DNA of 64,000 nucleotides from CAZOZZ01 sp965247425 (lineage in GTDB: Bacteria > Acidobacteriota > Terriglobia > 20CM-2-55-15). Below, piece after piece: positions 35,179-43,675 of the stretch (the stretch's first letter is position 1; the number at the start of each line of letters is the position of its first letter). The notes below the pieces were generated by a model. The model worked only from the letters and a program-made list of their open reading frames with translations, made no database searches and was not told where the DNA came from. The position numbers and the translations under genes are program-made. The stretch covers positions 992,001 to 1,056,000 of the forward strand of contig OZ252023.1 in NCBI GenBank assembly GCA_965247425.1, read 5' to 3'.

Positions 35179-36981
35179 CTATTCTCCCGATTCCTTCTTG
35201 GAATCCTCCGCACCCTTTACGTGCTTGATGTCACCGCGGAACACGTCGAGGAAGCTTTGCACCAGCGCTTCGTTCTTGACGGATTCTCGAAGTGATTTGC
35301 TGGAAGTGACTTCGGTGGCGCTCCCGGAGGCCTTGTCCATTATATGTGATACGGAAATGGCTTTACCAAGCAGTTCGCTCGCCGCTGTCTCGAGTACTTG
35401 TTTGTGTTCGGTGCTTGCGAGCGCATTGGCAACGGTCTTGGACGCTACTTCGATGACGATCCGGTTCTCTTCCTCGCGAACGGTTTCGACCCGTTCCAGA
35501 TACACCGCCGTGGTTGGGGACTTTTCTTCTACCTTTTGTCGAAACCGTTCCTCGAGGCTTGACCTTGCAGGTGTCATGACAGCAGGCTTCGAGACTGGTG
35601 GTGCGATCCGCGGAGGTTTCGGCGATTCCTCGACACGTGGCCGAACCGGTGGCGCGGGAGCCGGTTTCGGCACCTCCTTCGGAGTCGGAGCCTTGGGTCG
35701 CGCGCTTTCGGTCGCCGATCGAATCTTAGGTTGCTGGATGTTTGGCTCGGGCTTCTTGGCCGGAGCTTCCACAGCCCGTCGGACCGGCGCCTTTGGTTCA
35801 GGCGCAGGCCTGGCTCTTCTCGTCGTTTTCCGAGTCGGTTCGGTTCGAGGTCCCTCTCCGTTCTTCAGTTCCCGTATGACTTCCTCGATGTCTCGCAGTT
35901 GTCCCACCTTTGCCAGCTTGATGCATCCCACTTCAAGGTGAAAGCGTGGCTCGGAAGTCCATCTCAGGTCATTTTCCAGGCGCAGCAACATGTCGAAGAA
36001 CCGGATCAGATCCTGTTCGGAAAATTCTTCGGAGTCGGATGCGATCTTTTTTCGTTCTTCTGGCGTGCCCAGAATCTTCTCAGCTATTCCAAGTTTGGCC
36101 AACAGGAGATCCCGGATTCTGGAGAGAAACTCCCGCACGAACTGTTGCAGGTTGAGACCCTGATCCACGACGATTTCGACGATCTCGATCAACGCCTTCG
36201 AATCCCGGGCGATCAACGCCTCTGTGGAGCGGTCCAGGATGTCGGAGGGAATGAAACCCAGCACGTCTCGGACTTCCTCGTCCGTAATCTCCTGGCCGCC
36301 AAAAGCGATGATCTGATCGAGCAGGGACTGGGCGTCCCGCATGCTGCCTTCGGCGGCCTTGACCACGTAGTCCAGCGCGCCCTCTCCCAGTCGGATGCCT
36401 TCCCGTTCGGCGATGCTCTTCAGATGTTCCTGAATTTCGGCAGGAGGGATCGTCCTGAAAACGAACTGCTGACAGCGCGACAGGATCGTTGCCGGCAGCT
36501 TCCCCCGCTCCGTCGTGGCCATGATGAAAGCGACGTGTGAGGGCGGTTCCTCCAGGATCTTCAACAGGGCGTTGAAGGCCGAGGTCGACAGCATGTGGAT
36601 TTCATCAATGATGAAAATTTTGTGTCGGTCGCGTGACGGCGCGTAGCGGGCATTTTCCCGGAGTTCCCGAATGCTGTCGACGCCGGTGTTCGAAGCGGCA
36701 TCGATTTCGAGAACGTCAATGGACTGGCCCGCCGTTATTTCCTGGCACGACGGGCATTCGTTGCATGGTTTGGCAGTGGGGCCTTCGGCGCAGTTCAATG
36801 CCTTCGCCAGCAGTCGCGCCGTCGTCGTCTTCCCGACTCCCCTGGGTCCGCAGAAAAGGTAGGCATGCCCGGCCCGGTCCATCTCGATCGCATTCTGGAG
36901 CGTTCGAACGATCGGGCTCTGACCGACGACATCCTCGAAGGTCTGGGGGCGGAACTTACGCGCAATGACCTGATACTTCAT
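35179..36981 (-). CDS. dnaX: DNA polymerase III tau/gamma subunit
   Basis: A 600-residue clamp-loader ATPase. N-terminal AAA+ module: Walker A CGPRGVGKTTTARLL, zinc site CNECPSCQE, Walker B IFIIDEIHML, and sensor 1 in HVAFIMATTERGKLP. After domain III (to about residue 370) there is a Pro/Lys-rich linker (RPKAPTPKEVPKPAPAPPVR) and a small C-terminal domain. The protein is long enough to act as tau; I did not find a clear programmed-frameshift site. It follows the SRP RNA gene and is coupled to ybaB. Confidence 0.96.
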   Translation of the reverse strand: MKYQVIARKFRPQTFEDVVGQSPIVRTLQNAIEMDRAGHAYLFCGPRGVGKTTTARLLAKALNCAEGPTAKPCNECPSCQEITAGQSIDVLEIDAASNTGVDSIRELRENARYAPSRDRHKIFIIDEIHMLSTSAFNALLKILEEPPSHVAFIMATTERGKLPATILSRCQQFVFRTIPPAEIQEHLKSIAEREGIRLGEGALDYVVKAAEGSMRDAQSLLDQIIAFGGQEITDEEVRDVLGFIPSDILDRSTEALIARDSKALIEIVEIVVDQGLNLQQFVREFLSRIRDLLLAKLGIAEKILGTPEERKKIASDSEEFSEQDLIRFFDMLLRLENDLRWTSEPRFHLEVGCIKLAKVGQLRDIEEVIRELKNGEGPRTEPTRKTTRRARPAPEPKAPVRRAVEAPAKKPEPNIQQPKIRSATESARPKAPTPKEVPKPAPAPPVRPRVEESPKPPRIAPPVSKPAVMTPARSSLEERFRQKVEEKSPTTAVYLERVETVREEENRIVIEVASKTVANALASTEHKQVLETAASELLGKAISVSHIMDKASGSATEVTSSKSLRESVKNEALVQSFLDVFRGDIKHVKGAEDSKKESGE

Positions 36982-37013
36982 TCGGGTCGACAGATGTTTT
37001 CTTCGTACCTGGT

Positions 37014-37040
37014 AAAAAGGGCCGGTGAGAAGGCCAGGCC
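37014..37040 (-). terminator. Terminator of the SRP RNA gene
   Basis: On the minus strand GGGCC...GGCCC forms a stem followed by TTTTTACC, placed immediately 3' of the SRP RNA and before dnaX. Confidence 0.7.
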
Positions 37041-37131
37041 CGGGGGATACTGTGTCACATCGGGTAACCCACTACCGTTGCTTCCTTCCGGACCTGGCGG
37101 GGTTCGCGGGCGCCGATTGCACAGCCCCCCT
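37041..37131 (-). ncRNA. ffs: 4.5S signal recognition particle RNA
   Basis: The minus strand carries the diagnostic apical region CCAGGTCCGGAAGGAAGCAA, with the GGAAG tetraloop/symmetric-loop elements bound by Ffh. The termini GGGGGGCTGTG and CACAGTATCCCCC pair as the closing stem, giving a small bacterial SRP RNA of about 90 nt without an Alu domain. Position between tRNA-Ser and dnaX is a common arrangement. The ends are estimated from pairing. Confidence 0.93.
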
Positions 37132-37172
37132 AAGGCCTGATAATGACTCGTTGCGCCCCAGGAGCAAATGAG

Positions 37173-37259
37173 CGGAGAGAGTGGGATTCGAACCCACGGT
37201 GAGGTTACCCCCACACACGCTTTCCAAGCGTGCTCCTTCAACCACTCGGACATCTCTCC
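37173..37259 (-). tRNA. tRNA-Ser (GGA)
   Basis: The minus strand gives an 87-nt tRNA: acceptor GGAGAGA/TCTCTCC with discriminator G, anticodon stem-loop CACGCTTGGAAAGCGTG with anticodon GGA, a long variable arm as expected for serine, and T-loop GTTCGAATC. CCA is not encoded. Confidence 0.97.
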
Positions 37260-37442
37260 GGAATCTTTAGTTCGAACAGGTTGGTCGGAGGTGCGGTCTC
37301 GAGACCAATTGTGCAGTGATCTGACCGAAGCGATCTGACATCCGACGGAATAAGTGACCTGTAATTGACTCCATCACGTGGTCAGGAACTCCAATTTCGC
37401 GAGTTCCGTGATGATTGTATGACGCAAGTCATGGAACCGCAA

Positions 37443-37470
37443 CCCTGGAAGGCCCGCTGGCCTTCCAGGG
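37443..37470. other. Perfect 12-bp stem-loop upstream of the toxin-antitoxin pair
   Basis: CCCTGGAAGGCC pairs with GGCCTTCCAGGG across a 4-base loop. There is no T-run, so it is either a weak insulator-type terminator or a structural palindrome. It stands 30 bp before the antitoxin operator. Confidence 0.5.
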
Positions 37471-37499
37471 GCGCTCCGTTTCAACGTCCACCCGACCGT

Positions 37500-37527
37500 G
37501 TAGCACAGATAGTTCAGAGTGTGCTAC
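37500..37527. promoter_or_regulatory. Palindromic operator of the toxin-antitoxin pair
   Basis: GTAGCACA, a 12-base spacer, and TGTGCTAC form a perfect 8-bp inverted repeat ending 9 bases before the antitoxin ATG. Position and symmetry fit binding of a dimeric ribbon-helix-helix antitoxin that represses its own operon. Confidence 0.65.
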
Positions 37528-37536
37528 ATTTACTGT

Positions 37537-37776
37537 ATGAAGACATTCGTTCATGCGCGTCTCAGCAAGGGCGACCGGGATACCCTCGAAGATTTGATCA
37601 AATCGACCGGCCGCTCGGAATCGGAACTTGTTCGAATTGGGCTGCGATTGGCGCACAAACAGTTCGGCCGGAAACGAAGCGCGCTCGAACTGGCGGGCCG
37701 GAGCGTGGGGAAGTTTACGGGAGGCCCCAGGGATCTCGCGACCCACCGGAAGCATCTGGAGGGTTTCGGCGAATGA
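37537..37776 (+). CDS. VapB-type antitoxin (ribbon-helix-helix)
   Basis: A 79-residue protein with an N-terminal ribbon-helix-helix-like segment, FVHARLSKGDRDTLEDLI then STGRSESELVRIGLRL, and a basic, probably flexible C-terminus that would wrap the toxin. The start is ATG 37537 just after the palindromic operator; an 18-base in-frame extension would begin inside the operator. The stop overlaps the toxin start as ATGA, the usual coupling of antitoxin and toxin. Confidence 0.78.
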   Translation: MKTFVHARLSKGDRDTLEDLIKSTGRSESELVRIGLRLAHKQFGRKRSALELAGRSVGKFTGGPRDLATHRKHLEGFGE

Positions 37777-38192
37777 ATCCGGCGGGAACTCTCCTGGACA
37801 CCGGGCCTCTGGTTGCGTTGTTGTCGAAGGACGACGCCGAGCACCCTCGCGCCAAGAAACTGTTTTCCGAGTCTTTGACACCCTTTCGTTGCTGTGAAGC
37901 TGTCATCGCCGAGGCATGCTTTCTGATGAGAAGAGTCCATCCCGCAGGACCTCAGGAAGTCATTGCGCTCGGCCGAAAGGGAGTTTACGAGATTTCGTTT
38001 TCACCCCAGGATAACTGGACGCATATCGAACGGCTCTTGCGCACATACGCGAATCGGCCCATATCCCTCGCCGATGCATGTCTGATTCGTTGCGCGGAGA
38101 TTTTTCAGGAGCCGCGTATCCTCACCTTCGATTCCGATTTCGTAATCTATAGATGGGCGCGAAACAAGCGGTTTCAGCCGGCTCCTAGCTGA
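37773..38192 (+). CDS. PIN-domain toxin (VapC-like)
   Basis: A 139-residue PIN-domain ribonuclease. Acidic metal-binding residues appear in order: Asp in LLDTGPLVALLSKDD, Glu in CCEAVIAEACFLM, Asp in ISLADACLIRCAE, and Asp in ILTFDSDFVIYRW. VapC-type toxins cleave tRNA or rRNA; here a target is unknown, although tRNA-Ser lies 500 bp away by coincidence or otherwise. The ATG at 37773 overlaps the antitoxin stop. The open frame extends far upstream, but that part crosses the operator and antitoxin and is not coding. Confidence 0.82.
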   Translation: MNPAGTLLDTGPLVALLSKDDAEHPRAKKLFSESLTPFRCCEAVIAEACFLMRRVHPAGPQEVIALGRKGVYEISFSPQDNWTHIERLLRTYANRPISLADACLIRCAEIFQEPRILTFDSDFVIYRWARNKRFQPAPS

Positions 38193-38200
38193 AAATACCG

Positions 38201-38743
38201 TTATTCCCCGCTAGACAACGAATCTCCCGGTTGGATGTCACCGCTTATCTGCAGATCATATCCGTCCGGATCGTTGACGTGGAAACTGGCATAGATGCCA
38301 CCGGGCCCCCGGTCCAGACTGGGTTCCAGGCCGCGGCTCTCCAATTCCTCCCGGACCCTGTCGGTGTCCCAGTTTTCGATCTTGTAAGAGATGTGGCCGA
38401 TATTCGGTCCGGGATCTTCCTGTCCCTCTTCCAGGCGATGGTTCCTGGCGATCACGAGAGAATCGCCGAATTGGAGCTGACACTGATTCGTTCCGTTGTC
38501 GCCGGCGACCGTCATCCCCATCAGATCCGAATAGAAATCGCGCGTCTTTGTATAGTCCGCAACCGAGTAGGAGATATGATCCAGACTGATCGTTTTAAAA
38601 CCCCCTGCTTGTCGGGCCGGTTCCACTGCGGCGCCGGCAGTGGATGCCGCCGTGGCGGCAAGAGCCAGACTTTGAATGAGCTGACGGCGGCTCATCTTTC
38701 CGTTTTCGAAATCCCCAAGCAGTTTGGCAATGATGTTTTCCAT
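38201..38743 (-). CDS. VOC-family (glyoxalase/dioxygenase-fold) protein with Tat-like leader
   Basis: A 180-residue protein: an N-terminal leader with SRRQLIQSLALAATAAS (twin-arginine-like) then two VOC beta-alpha-beta-beta-beta units, LDHISYSVADYTKTRDFYSD and IGHISYKIENWDTDRVREEL. Possible metal ligands are His in LDHISY and IGHISY and the Glu/Asp near the ends. The substrate cannot be told. Export suggests a periplasmic role. It is convergent with the toxin gene, 8 bp apart. Confidence 0.8.
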   Translation of the reverse strand: MENIIAKLLGDFENGKMSRRQLIQSLALAATAASTAGAAVEPARQAGGFKTISLDHISYSVADYTKTRDFYSDLMGMTVAGDNGTNQCQLQFGDSLVIARNHRLEEGQEDPGPNIGHISYKIENWDTDRVREELESRGLEPSLDRGPGGIYASFHVNDPDGYDLQISGDIQPGDSLSSGE

Positions 38744-38846
38744 GATGTCCCCCGAAGTAGTTAATTGCGACTTTCGATGGCGTTATCCTGCACGATTATG
38801 TCTCATAACTCCAGACCTCAGTCGTAATTTGAAACTCTGTGGGTAC

Positions 38847-39122
38847 TAGGAGCCCGTGGTGGAAGTCTGTAGGGTCGCGCGCAGGGGTATTCGGGTCACA
38901 GGCGCGAAATGAGGAGCGGAACGATGCTTTGTCATCGTGACCGACGAATGACAAAGCCTGTGGCCCGAAGACCCCTGCGCCCTTCGGGTTACGACGGCAT
39001 GGGGCCAGCTGCGGCGTTGCCACTCCTAGATCGATGAAGAGCATCGACGTCGTCGTGGCGCCTTGCATCTAGCCCCATGGCGCTCGTAACGCGACCCTAC
39101 AGACTTCCACCACGGGCTGCTA
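38847..39122. mobile_element. MITE-like element B with nested palindromes
   Basis: 276 bp bounded by CTAG at both ends. The 33-bp terminal repeats begin TAGGAGCCCGTGGTGGAAGT and match 32 of 33 bases inverted. Inside the left half, 38881-38903 pairs with 38956-38978 (21 of 23) and, within that, GCTTTGTCAT (38926-38935) pairs with ATGACAAAGC (38948-38957). In the right half CATGGGGC (38998-39005) pairs with GCCCCATG (39072-39079). The whole unit could fold as a two-armed cruciform. There is no coding sequence. Confidence 0.8.
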
Positions 39123-39191
39123 GAGTATTAAAGGGTGAGGAATGCCACACACCGAACCAGTTGGAACCCTCCGTCACGTCGGGGAGCACTC

Positions 39192-40583
39192 GTGAGGTCT
39201 TTGTTGCTTCGCGTCCTCTTCATTCCGGTATTCCTGACCTTGTCCGTTGTTGCTCCTGCAGGACCTCTTGTTGCTCCTGCAGCACCTCTTCAGGGCACGG
39301 CCGCGCCTATCGACGATCCCATTGTCCAGTTCCTTGCCGAATGTCCCGAACTGGGGCGGGTGATCGGTTCGGATGGATCGTTCGGCCGATTGGTCAATCC
39401 GATTCTTAGCTCGGAAGAGGAGGTGGATCAGGCCGTAAGATCGTACAAAGGCCTGGTCGACTGTTTGTCGGACTCGAAATCCGAGCTTCCCGCTTCCTTG
39501 GTGACCGCCGCGGATCTGGCCTCGCTCTTCCTGGACTTCGTGGACACGAGTGGGGACCCCGATTCGGTCCGACGCGAGCTTGTGATGCTGGCGACAACAC
39601 GGGATCCCGCGATCGCCAGGCTGAGAGAAGAGGTTGGGATGCGGCCGCCGCGGGGCCTGGTTTACCTGAAGTACTATCCCAACCGCGACCTGATGCCCGA
39701 GGCGATTCGTTCGGCCTTCGACTCTCCATCCATCCGTGCGGTCACAATGTCTTGCCGGTACATAGCCGTTCTCGACCCACCCCAACCCACTCGGGACCAG
39801 GAACGGCTCACCGAAGAGTCTCTTGTCAGAACGGTGTCCCATGAGCTCGTGCACGCATTCCTTCAATCGACGCTGTGCGATCGGAATCCGAGGATGGATC
39901 TGCCGGCGTGGTTTCATGAAGGGTTCGCGATCTACTTCAGCGGCAGCGGCACCAGCCATGTCATGCTGGACCGGTCCAACAATACGATTTACAGGGTGGA
40001 GGCCACCGACGAATACGAGGAATATGAACGCACATTCCTATATCTGGAGTCCCGGTTCAATGAGCGTCGATTCTTCGAGCAACTGAGAAATACCGTCGAT
40101 GAGGGCGACGTCACCGGCCTGATCGACGCGGTTGGCCTGTCCTCACACGAAGAACTGCGGCTTGTGGCGAATTTCTGGTGGCGGTGGTGGCCGATCTCTG
40201 AGATCACCGGTTGGCTCTACCTCTTGTGGCTGCTACCCATCCCCCCGGCCCTCTATTATTTGCTGCGGCGGCGCCAGAAGGCGCTCATCCCAGGCATGCA
40301 TCGGAGTGCCCTCGACATCGAGTTGTTCAACGCGTCACCGGGCGGAGACCACGAGTTCGTACGGGGCCTCCTGGACATGGGTGCCGATCCGAACGCACCC
40401 GACCGGCACGGTTGGACACCCCTGATGTTTGCCGTGCTGTCGGACGACCTCGAGACCGTGGAGATGTTGCTGGATGAAGGTGCGGATCCCGAACCCGGAA
40501 TTGACGTTGCCAATGGATTAGACGGGTGCGATCAGAATATTATCCGACTGCTTCTGGATGCCAGGCTGAGAAGGGAAGAGTAG
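39192..40583 (+). CDS. HExxH metalloprotease-like membrane protein with ankyrin tail
   Basis: 463 residues in three parts. A signal peptide (LLLRVLFIPVFLTLSVVAPA) leads an extracytoplasmic domain with SHELVHAFLQ at residues 216-225 and WFHEGFAIYF about 25 residues later, the HExxH...E arrangement of gluzincin-type zinc proteases. A membrane helix follows (about 338-358, WLYLLWLLPIPPALYYLL). The C-terminus has ankyrin repeats (GADPNAPDRHGWTPLMFAVL and VEMLLDEGADPEPG) that would lie in the cytoplasm. I start at GTG 39192, with GGGGAG five bases upstream. An exported protease joined to cytoplasmic ankyrins is unusual. Confidence 0.78.
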   Translation: MRSLLLRVLFIPVFLTLSVVAPAGPLVAPAAPLQGTAAPIDDPIVQFLAECPELGRVIGSDGSFGRLVNPILSSEEEVDQAVRSYKGLVDCLSDSKSELPASLVTAADLASLFLDFVDTSGDPDSVRRELVMLATTRDPAIARLREEVGMRPPRGLVYLKYYPNRDLMPEAIRSAFDSPSIRAVTMSCRYIAVLDPPQPTRDQERLTEESLVRTVSHELVHAFLQSTLCDRNPRMDLPAWFHEGFAIYFSGSGTSHVMLDRSNNTIYRVEATDEYEEYERTFLYLESRFNERRFFEQLRNTVDEGDVTGLIDAVGLSSHEELRLVANFWWRWWPISEITGWLYLLWLLPIPPALYYLLRRRQKALIPGMHRSALDIELFNASPGGDHEFVRGLLDMGADPNAPDRHGWTPLMFAVLSDDLETVEMLLDEGADPEPGIDVANGLDGCDQNIIRLLLDARLRREE

Positions 40584-40586
40584 GCA

Positions 40587-40847
40587 AGGAGCCTGCACGG
40601 CAGAAGGGATCGTAGCGAGAAAGTGGGGAATCGAGGCAAGATCTTCTCGACTTTGAGGCATCTTCTCGACTTTGAGGCATCTTCTCGACTTTGAGGCAAG
40701 ATCTTCTCGACTTTGAGGCATTTTCTGGACTTTGAGGCATTTTCTCGATTTTGAGGCGAATAGTGGTTCTATTTAACGAAAAATCGGGGGAATATGGACC
40801 GATTCTACCGCTTTCGTAGCAGATTCCTTCTGCCGCGCAGGCTCCTA
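40587..40847. mobile_element. MITE-like element A, copy 2, internally expanded
   Basis: About 261 bp, 3 bp beyond the stop of the ankyrin gene and 2 bp from the stop of the convergent pdxR-like pseudogene. The left end AGGAGCCTGCACGGCAGAAG and its inverted right end match copies 1 and 3. It is about 100 bp longer than copy 3 because of the tandem array at 40642-40758. Confidence 0.8.
40642..40758. repeat. 19-bp tandem array inside element A copy 2
   Basis: Six units of TCTTCTCGACTTTGAGGCA: units 1-4 are identical (a 3-base AGA follows unit 3), and units 5 and 6 diverge by a few bases. Copies 1 and 3 of element A have only one or two related words here. Confidence 0.9.
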
Positions 40848-40849
40848 GC

Positions 40850-42361
40850 TCATGATGAGAGACGTCGAATCACCCTCCCGAGTCGCTTGGTGCCGGCACG
40901 GATTTCCTCATCCCCGAGACCGCCGAATCGCAGGATCAGTCCTGCTCGGGAGGGCGGGGTCAGGTAATTCGAAGACACCGTCCGCAGCCCGACGCCGGCC
41001 TTCGCCGCCGCCCGGACGACTTCCTCGGCTTGTTTTTCCGGGACGTGTCTGCACCAGATGAGAACGTGGAGTCCGGAACCATTGCCCGCGACCTGGACAT
41101 CCGTCCCCAGGTTTTCGTCGATCGCATCCAGAAGAATCCTTCTCGATGTGTCGACACGCTGCCGAAGCTTTCGGACGTGGCGTTCGAAATGGCCTTCCTC
41201 GATAAACTCCGAGAGGGCTTCCTGCGTGAGAGTTGGTGACCCGCGATCAGCGAGCATCTTCGCCCTGGCCATCGGTTCGACCAGCGGCCCGGGAAGTACG
41301 ACATAGCCGATCCGCAACGAGGGAAACAGAACCTTGGAAAAGGTGCCGACATACAGCACCCGGTCCCCGGTGTCGAGCGACTGAATGGCTTCGACGGATC
41401 GCGGGCCGTCTCGTAGCCCGCTGTCGTAATCGTCTTCGACGATCAGGGCATGATTCTGTTCGGCCCAACCCAGCAGTCGGTTCCTTCTGGTTTCGGGCAT
41501 GACGACGCCGGTCGGATACTGATGGGAGGGGGTCACCACAACCAGGCGCGGCTCCTGGGCGATACAAGACAGTTGCCCGACCTCGAGACCTTCAGCGTCG
41601 ACGGGGACGCCAATGATGTCCGCTCCGTGGGCTCGGAAACACTGTCGAACACTGACGAAGTGAGGTTCTTCGAATACAACCGCATCACCTGGGTCGATCA
41701 GGACCCGGGCTATCAAATCGAATGCCTGTTGCGATCCATCTGTGATCAGAATCTGGTTCGCCCCGCAGAGGACTCCCCGGTTGCGTCCGAGGTATCTGGC
41801 GAGGGCTTCCCGCAACGGCGGATGTCCCTGTTCCAGACCGTAGGTCAGGGACGTGGACCCGCCAGCGCGAGCCCTTCCCGCAAACAGACGCCGCCAGCTT
41901 TCGGGCAGGTTTTCGGAACTGAGGTCATGACGGAAGTCGTATGGCAGACGCCCTCGCGTGCGGCTCGGCAACTGAAGGTCGGCCTCGCTCAAACGTCGGC
42001 CGTATGAGGACAACCTGAGTTTCGCGGGTGTGGGACCCAATCGGCTGGGCTGTACTCTCCGGCTGGATTTCCATCGCAGCCCTTCCGGCAATTCCGACGA
42101 AACGTAGGTTCCCTAACCGGTGTGTCCTACGAGGTGGCCCTCCGCAACAAGTTGCTCGAACGCCAGCATGACAACGTTCCTGGATACGCCCAGCTCCCTG
42201 GCGAGTCCGCGCGTGGAAGGCAGACGTTCGCCTGCACGCAATCGTCCTTCAAGGATTTGATTTCGTATCGCGCGGTAGAGCCGTTGGTAGAGAGGGCCAG
42301 CGCCTTCCAGTTTGATCAGCACCGTCTTAGGTTCCTTATGTGAAGAAGTGGCACCAGTCAT
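40850..42361 (-). pseudogene. MocR/PdxR-type GntR-aminotransferase regulator with in-frame TAG
   Basis: The frame begins at ATG 42361 with a GntR winged helix (YRAIRNQILEGRLRAGERLP, then LPSTRGLARELGVSRNVV). It continues after a stop at 42113-42115 in the same frame with the fold-type I aminotransferase-like domain. That domain has LTYGLEQGHPPLREALARYL, the PLP-contact region VEDDYDSGLR, and the Schiff-base lysine in YVGTFSKVLFPSLRIGYV. The context VGHTG-stop-GTYVSS shows a serine codon TCG changed to TAG. MocR/PdxR regulators commonly control PLP synthesis or amine metabolism; no such gene is adjacent. The downstream part alone lacks DNA binding. Confidence 0.85.
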
Positions 42362-42505
42362 TCTACAGAAGTGGCTCTTGTCAGGTGGTGCCAGCTGTGT
42401 GAGAAAGGAGCGAGTAGCTTTCAGCGAATAAAGCTGGCAGCAACCCGCCCGGGCCGAATGTCGTAGGCTGCCCGCTGATCGCTACACGCCAGAGGAGGTT
42501 CGCTA

Positions 42506-43675
42506 ATGCCGACACAGTCCAAGAAGACCACCAGTAAGAAAGCAGGGCCCGCACCTGTCACGTTGTTGATCGGAACCAGAAAAGGCGCCTTTACCCTGAA
42601 GGGAGACAAGCCCCGCCGGAAGTGGGACCTGTCGGCGCCGATGTTTCTCGGGCACATTGTTTACCACGTTGTTTTGGATCCCCGCGACGGAAAGACCTTG
42701 CTGGCCGCGGCGCGGACCGGCCACCTGGGCCCCACGGTTTTTCGCTCTTCGAATCTCGGCAGGACCTGGGTCGAAGCGGAAACCCCGCCGGCTTTCAAGA
42801 AGACCAGGTCACCGAAAAAACCCAAGGTGGTCGACCATGTTTTCTGGCTGACACCAGGGCACGTTTCCGAACCCTGTGTGTGGTACGCGGGTTCTTCTCC
42901 CCAGGGATTGTTCCGTTCCGAGGATGGCGGCAGGAACTGGGCCAGCGTCGCCGGGTTCAACGACCATCCCAAACGGTTCGACTGGGTCGGCGGCGGCCAG
43001 GACGGCACGCCCGACGGGCCGAAGCTGCACTCGATCCTGATCGATCCCCGCGATGCCAGGCACATGTATCTGGGCATGTCGAGCGGTGGCGTTTTTGAAT
43101 CTACCGACCAGGGTGCGGACTGGCTTCCGTTGAACCAGGGTTGCGCTGCCGAGTTCCTGCCGGTCCCCGACCCCGAATACGGGCACGACCCCCATTGCGT
43201 TCAGTTGCACCCTTTGAAACCAGATCGGCTTTACCAGCAGAATCACTGCGGCATTTATCGAATGGAGCGTTCCAAGGGCCGATGGGAACGAATAGGGACC
43301 AAGATGCCCAAGAGCGTCGGTGACATCGGATTTCCGATCGTGCTGCATCCACGTGATCCGGACACGGTATGGGTTTTTCCGATGGATGGCACCTCCGTCT
43401 GGCCACGTACGAGCCCGGGAGGCAGGCCGGCGGCCTACATGACCCAGAATGCCGGTCGTACCTGGAAACGGCTCGACAAGGGGCTGCCCGCATCGAAGGC
43501 CTGGTTCACCGTCAAGCGGCAGGCGATGACGGCGGACGAGGGGGATCCGGTCGGGATCTATTTCGGTACGACGTCCGGCGAGGTATGGGGGAGCCGTGAC
43601 GAGGGACGAAGCTGGAAGTGCCTCGCCAGCCATCTCCCGGAAATCTATTCCGTCGAGCCGGTCGAGGCGTCTTGA
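42506..43675 (+). CDS. BNR/sialidase-like repeat protein (YCF48-type propeller)
   Basis: A 389-residue beta-propeller protein with Asp-box-like repeats, for example VFRSSNLGRTWVEAETPPAF, LFRSEDGGRNWASVAGF, VFESTDQGADWLPLNQG and GEVWGSRDEGRSWKCLASHL. No signal peptide is seen and the N-terminus is Lys-rich, so it is probably cytoplasmic. There is no clear set of sialidase catalytic residues, and I would not call it an exosialidase. The start ATG 42506 follows GAGGAGG. The stop overlaps the start of a MoaD-like gene, a pairing that suggests a shared role with a sulfur-carrier or ubiquitin-like protein. Confidence 0.8.
   Translation: MPTQSKKTTSKKAGPAPVTLLIGTRKGAFTLKGDKPRRKWDLSAPMFLGHIVYHVVLDPRDGKTLLAAARTGHLGPTVFRSSNLGRTWVEAETPPAFKKTRSPKKPKVVDHVFWLTPGHVSEPCVWYAGSSPQGLFRSEDGGRNWASVAGFNDHPKRFDWVGGGQDGTPDGPKLHSILIDPRDARHMYLGMSSGGVFESTDQGADWLPLNQGCAAEFLPVPDPEYGHDPHCVQLHPLKPDRLYQQNHCGIYRMERSKGRWERIGTKMPKSVGDIGFPIVLHPRDPDTVWVFPMDGTSVWPRTSPGGRPAAYMTQNAGRTWKRLDKGLPASKAWFTVKRQAMTADEGDPVGIYFGTTSGEVWGSRDEGRSWKCLASHLPEIYSVEPVEAS

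Noticed and set aside
37365..37772. N-terminal extension of the PIN toxin by 136 codons.
   Set aside because: It would run through the operator and the whole antitoxin gene; the ATG at 37773 gives a normal-length PIN domain and the usual ATGA overlap.
40642..40758. CRISPR array.
   Set aside because: The 19-bp units are directly adjacent with no spacers, the last units decay, and no cas gene is present.
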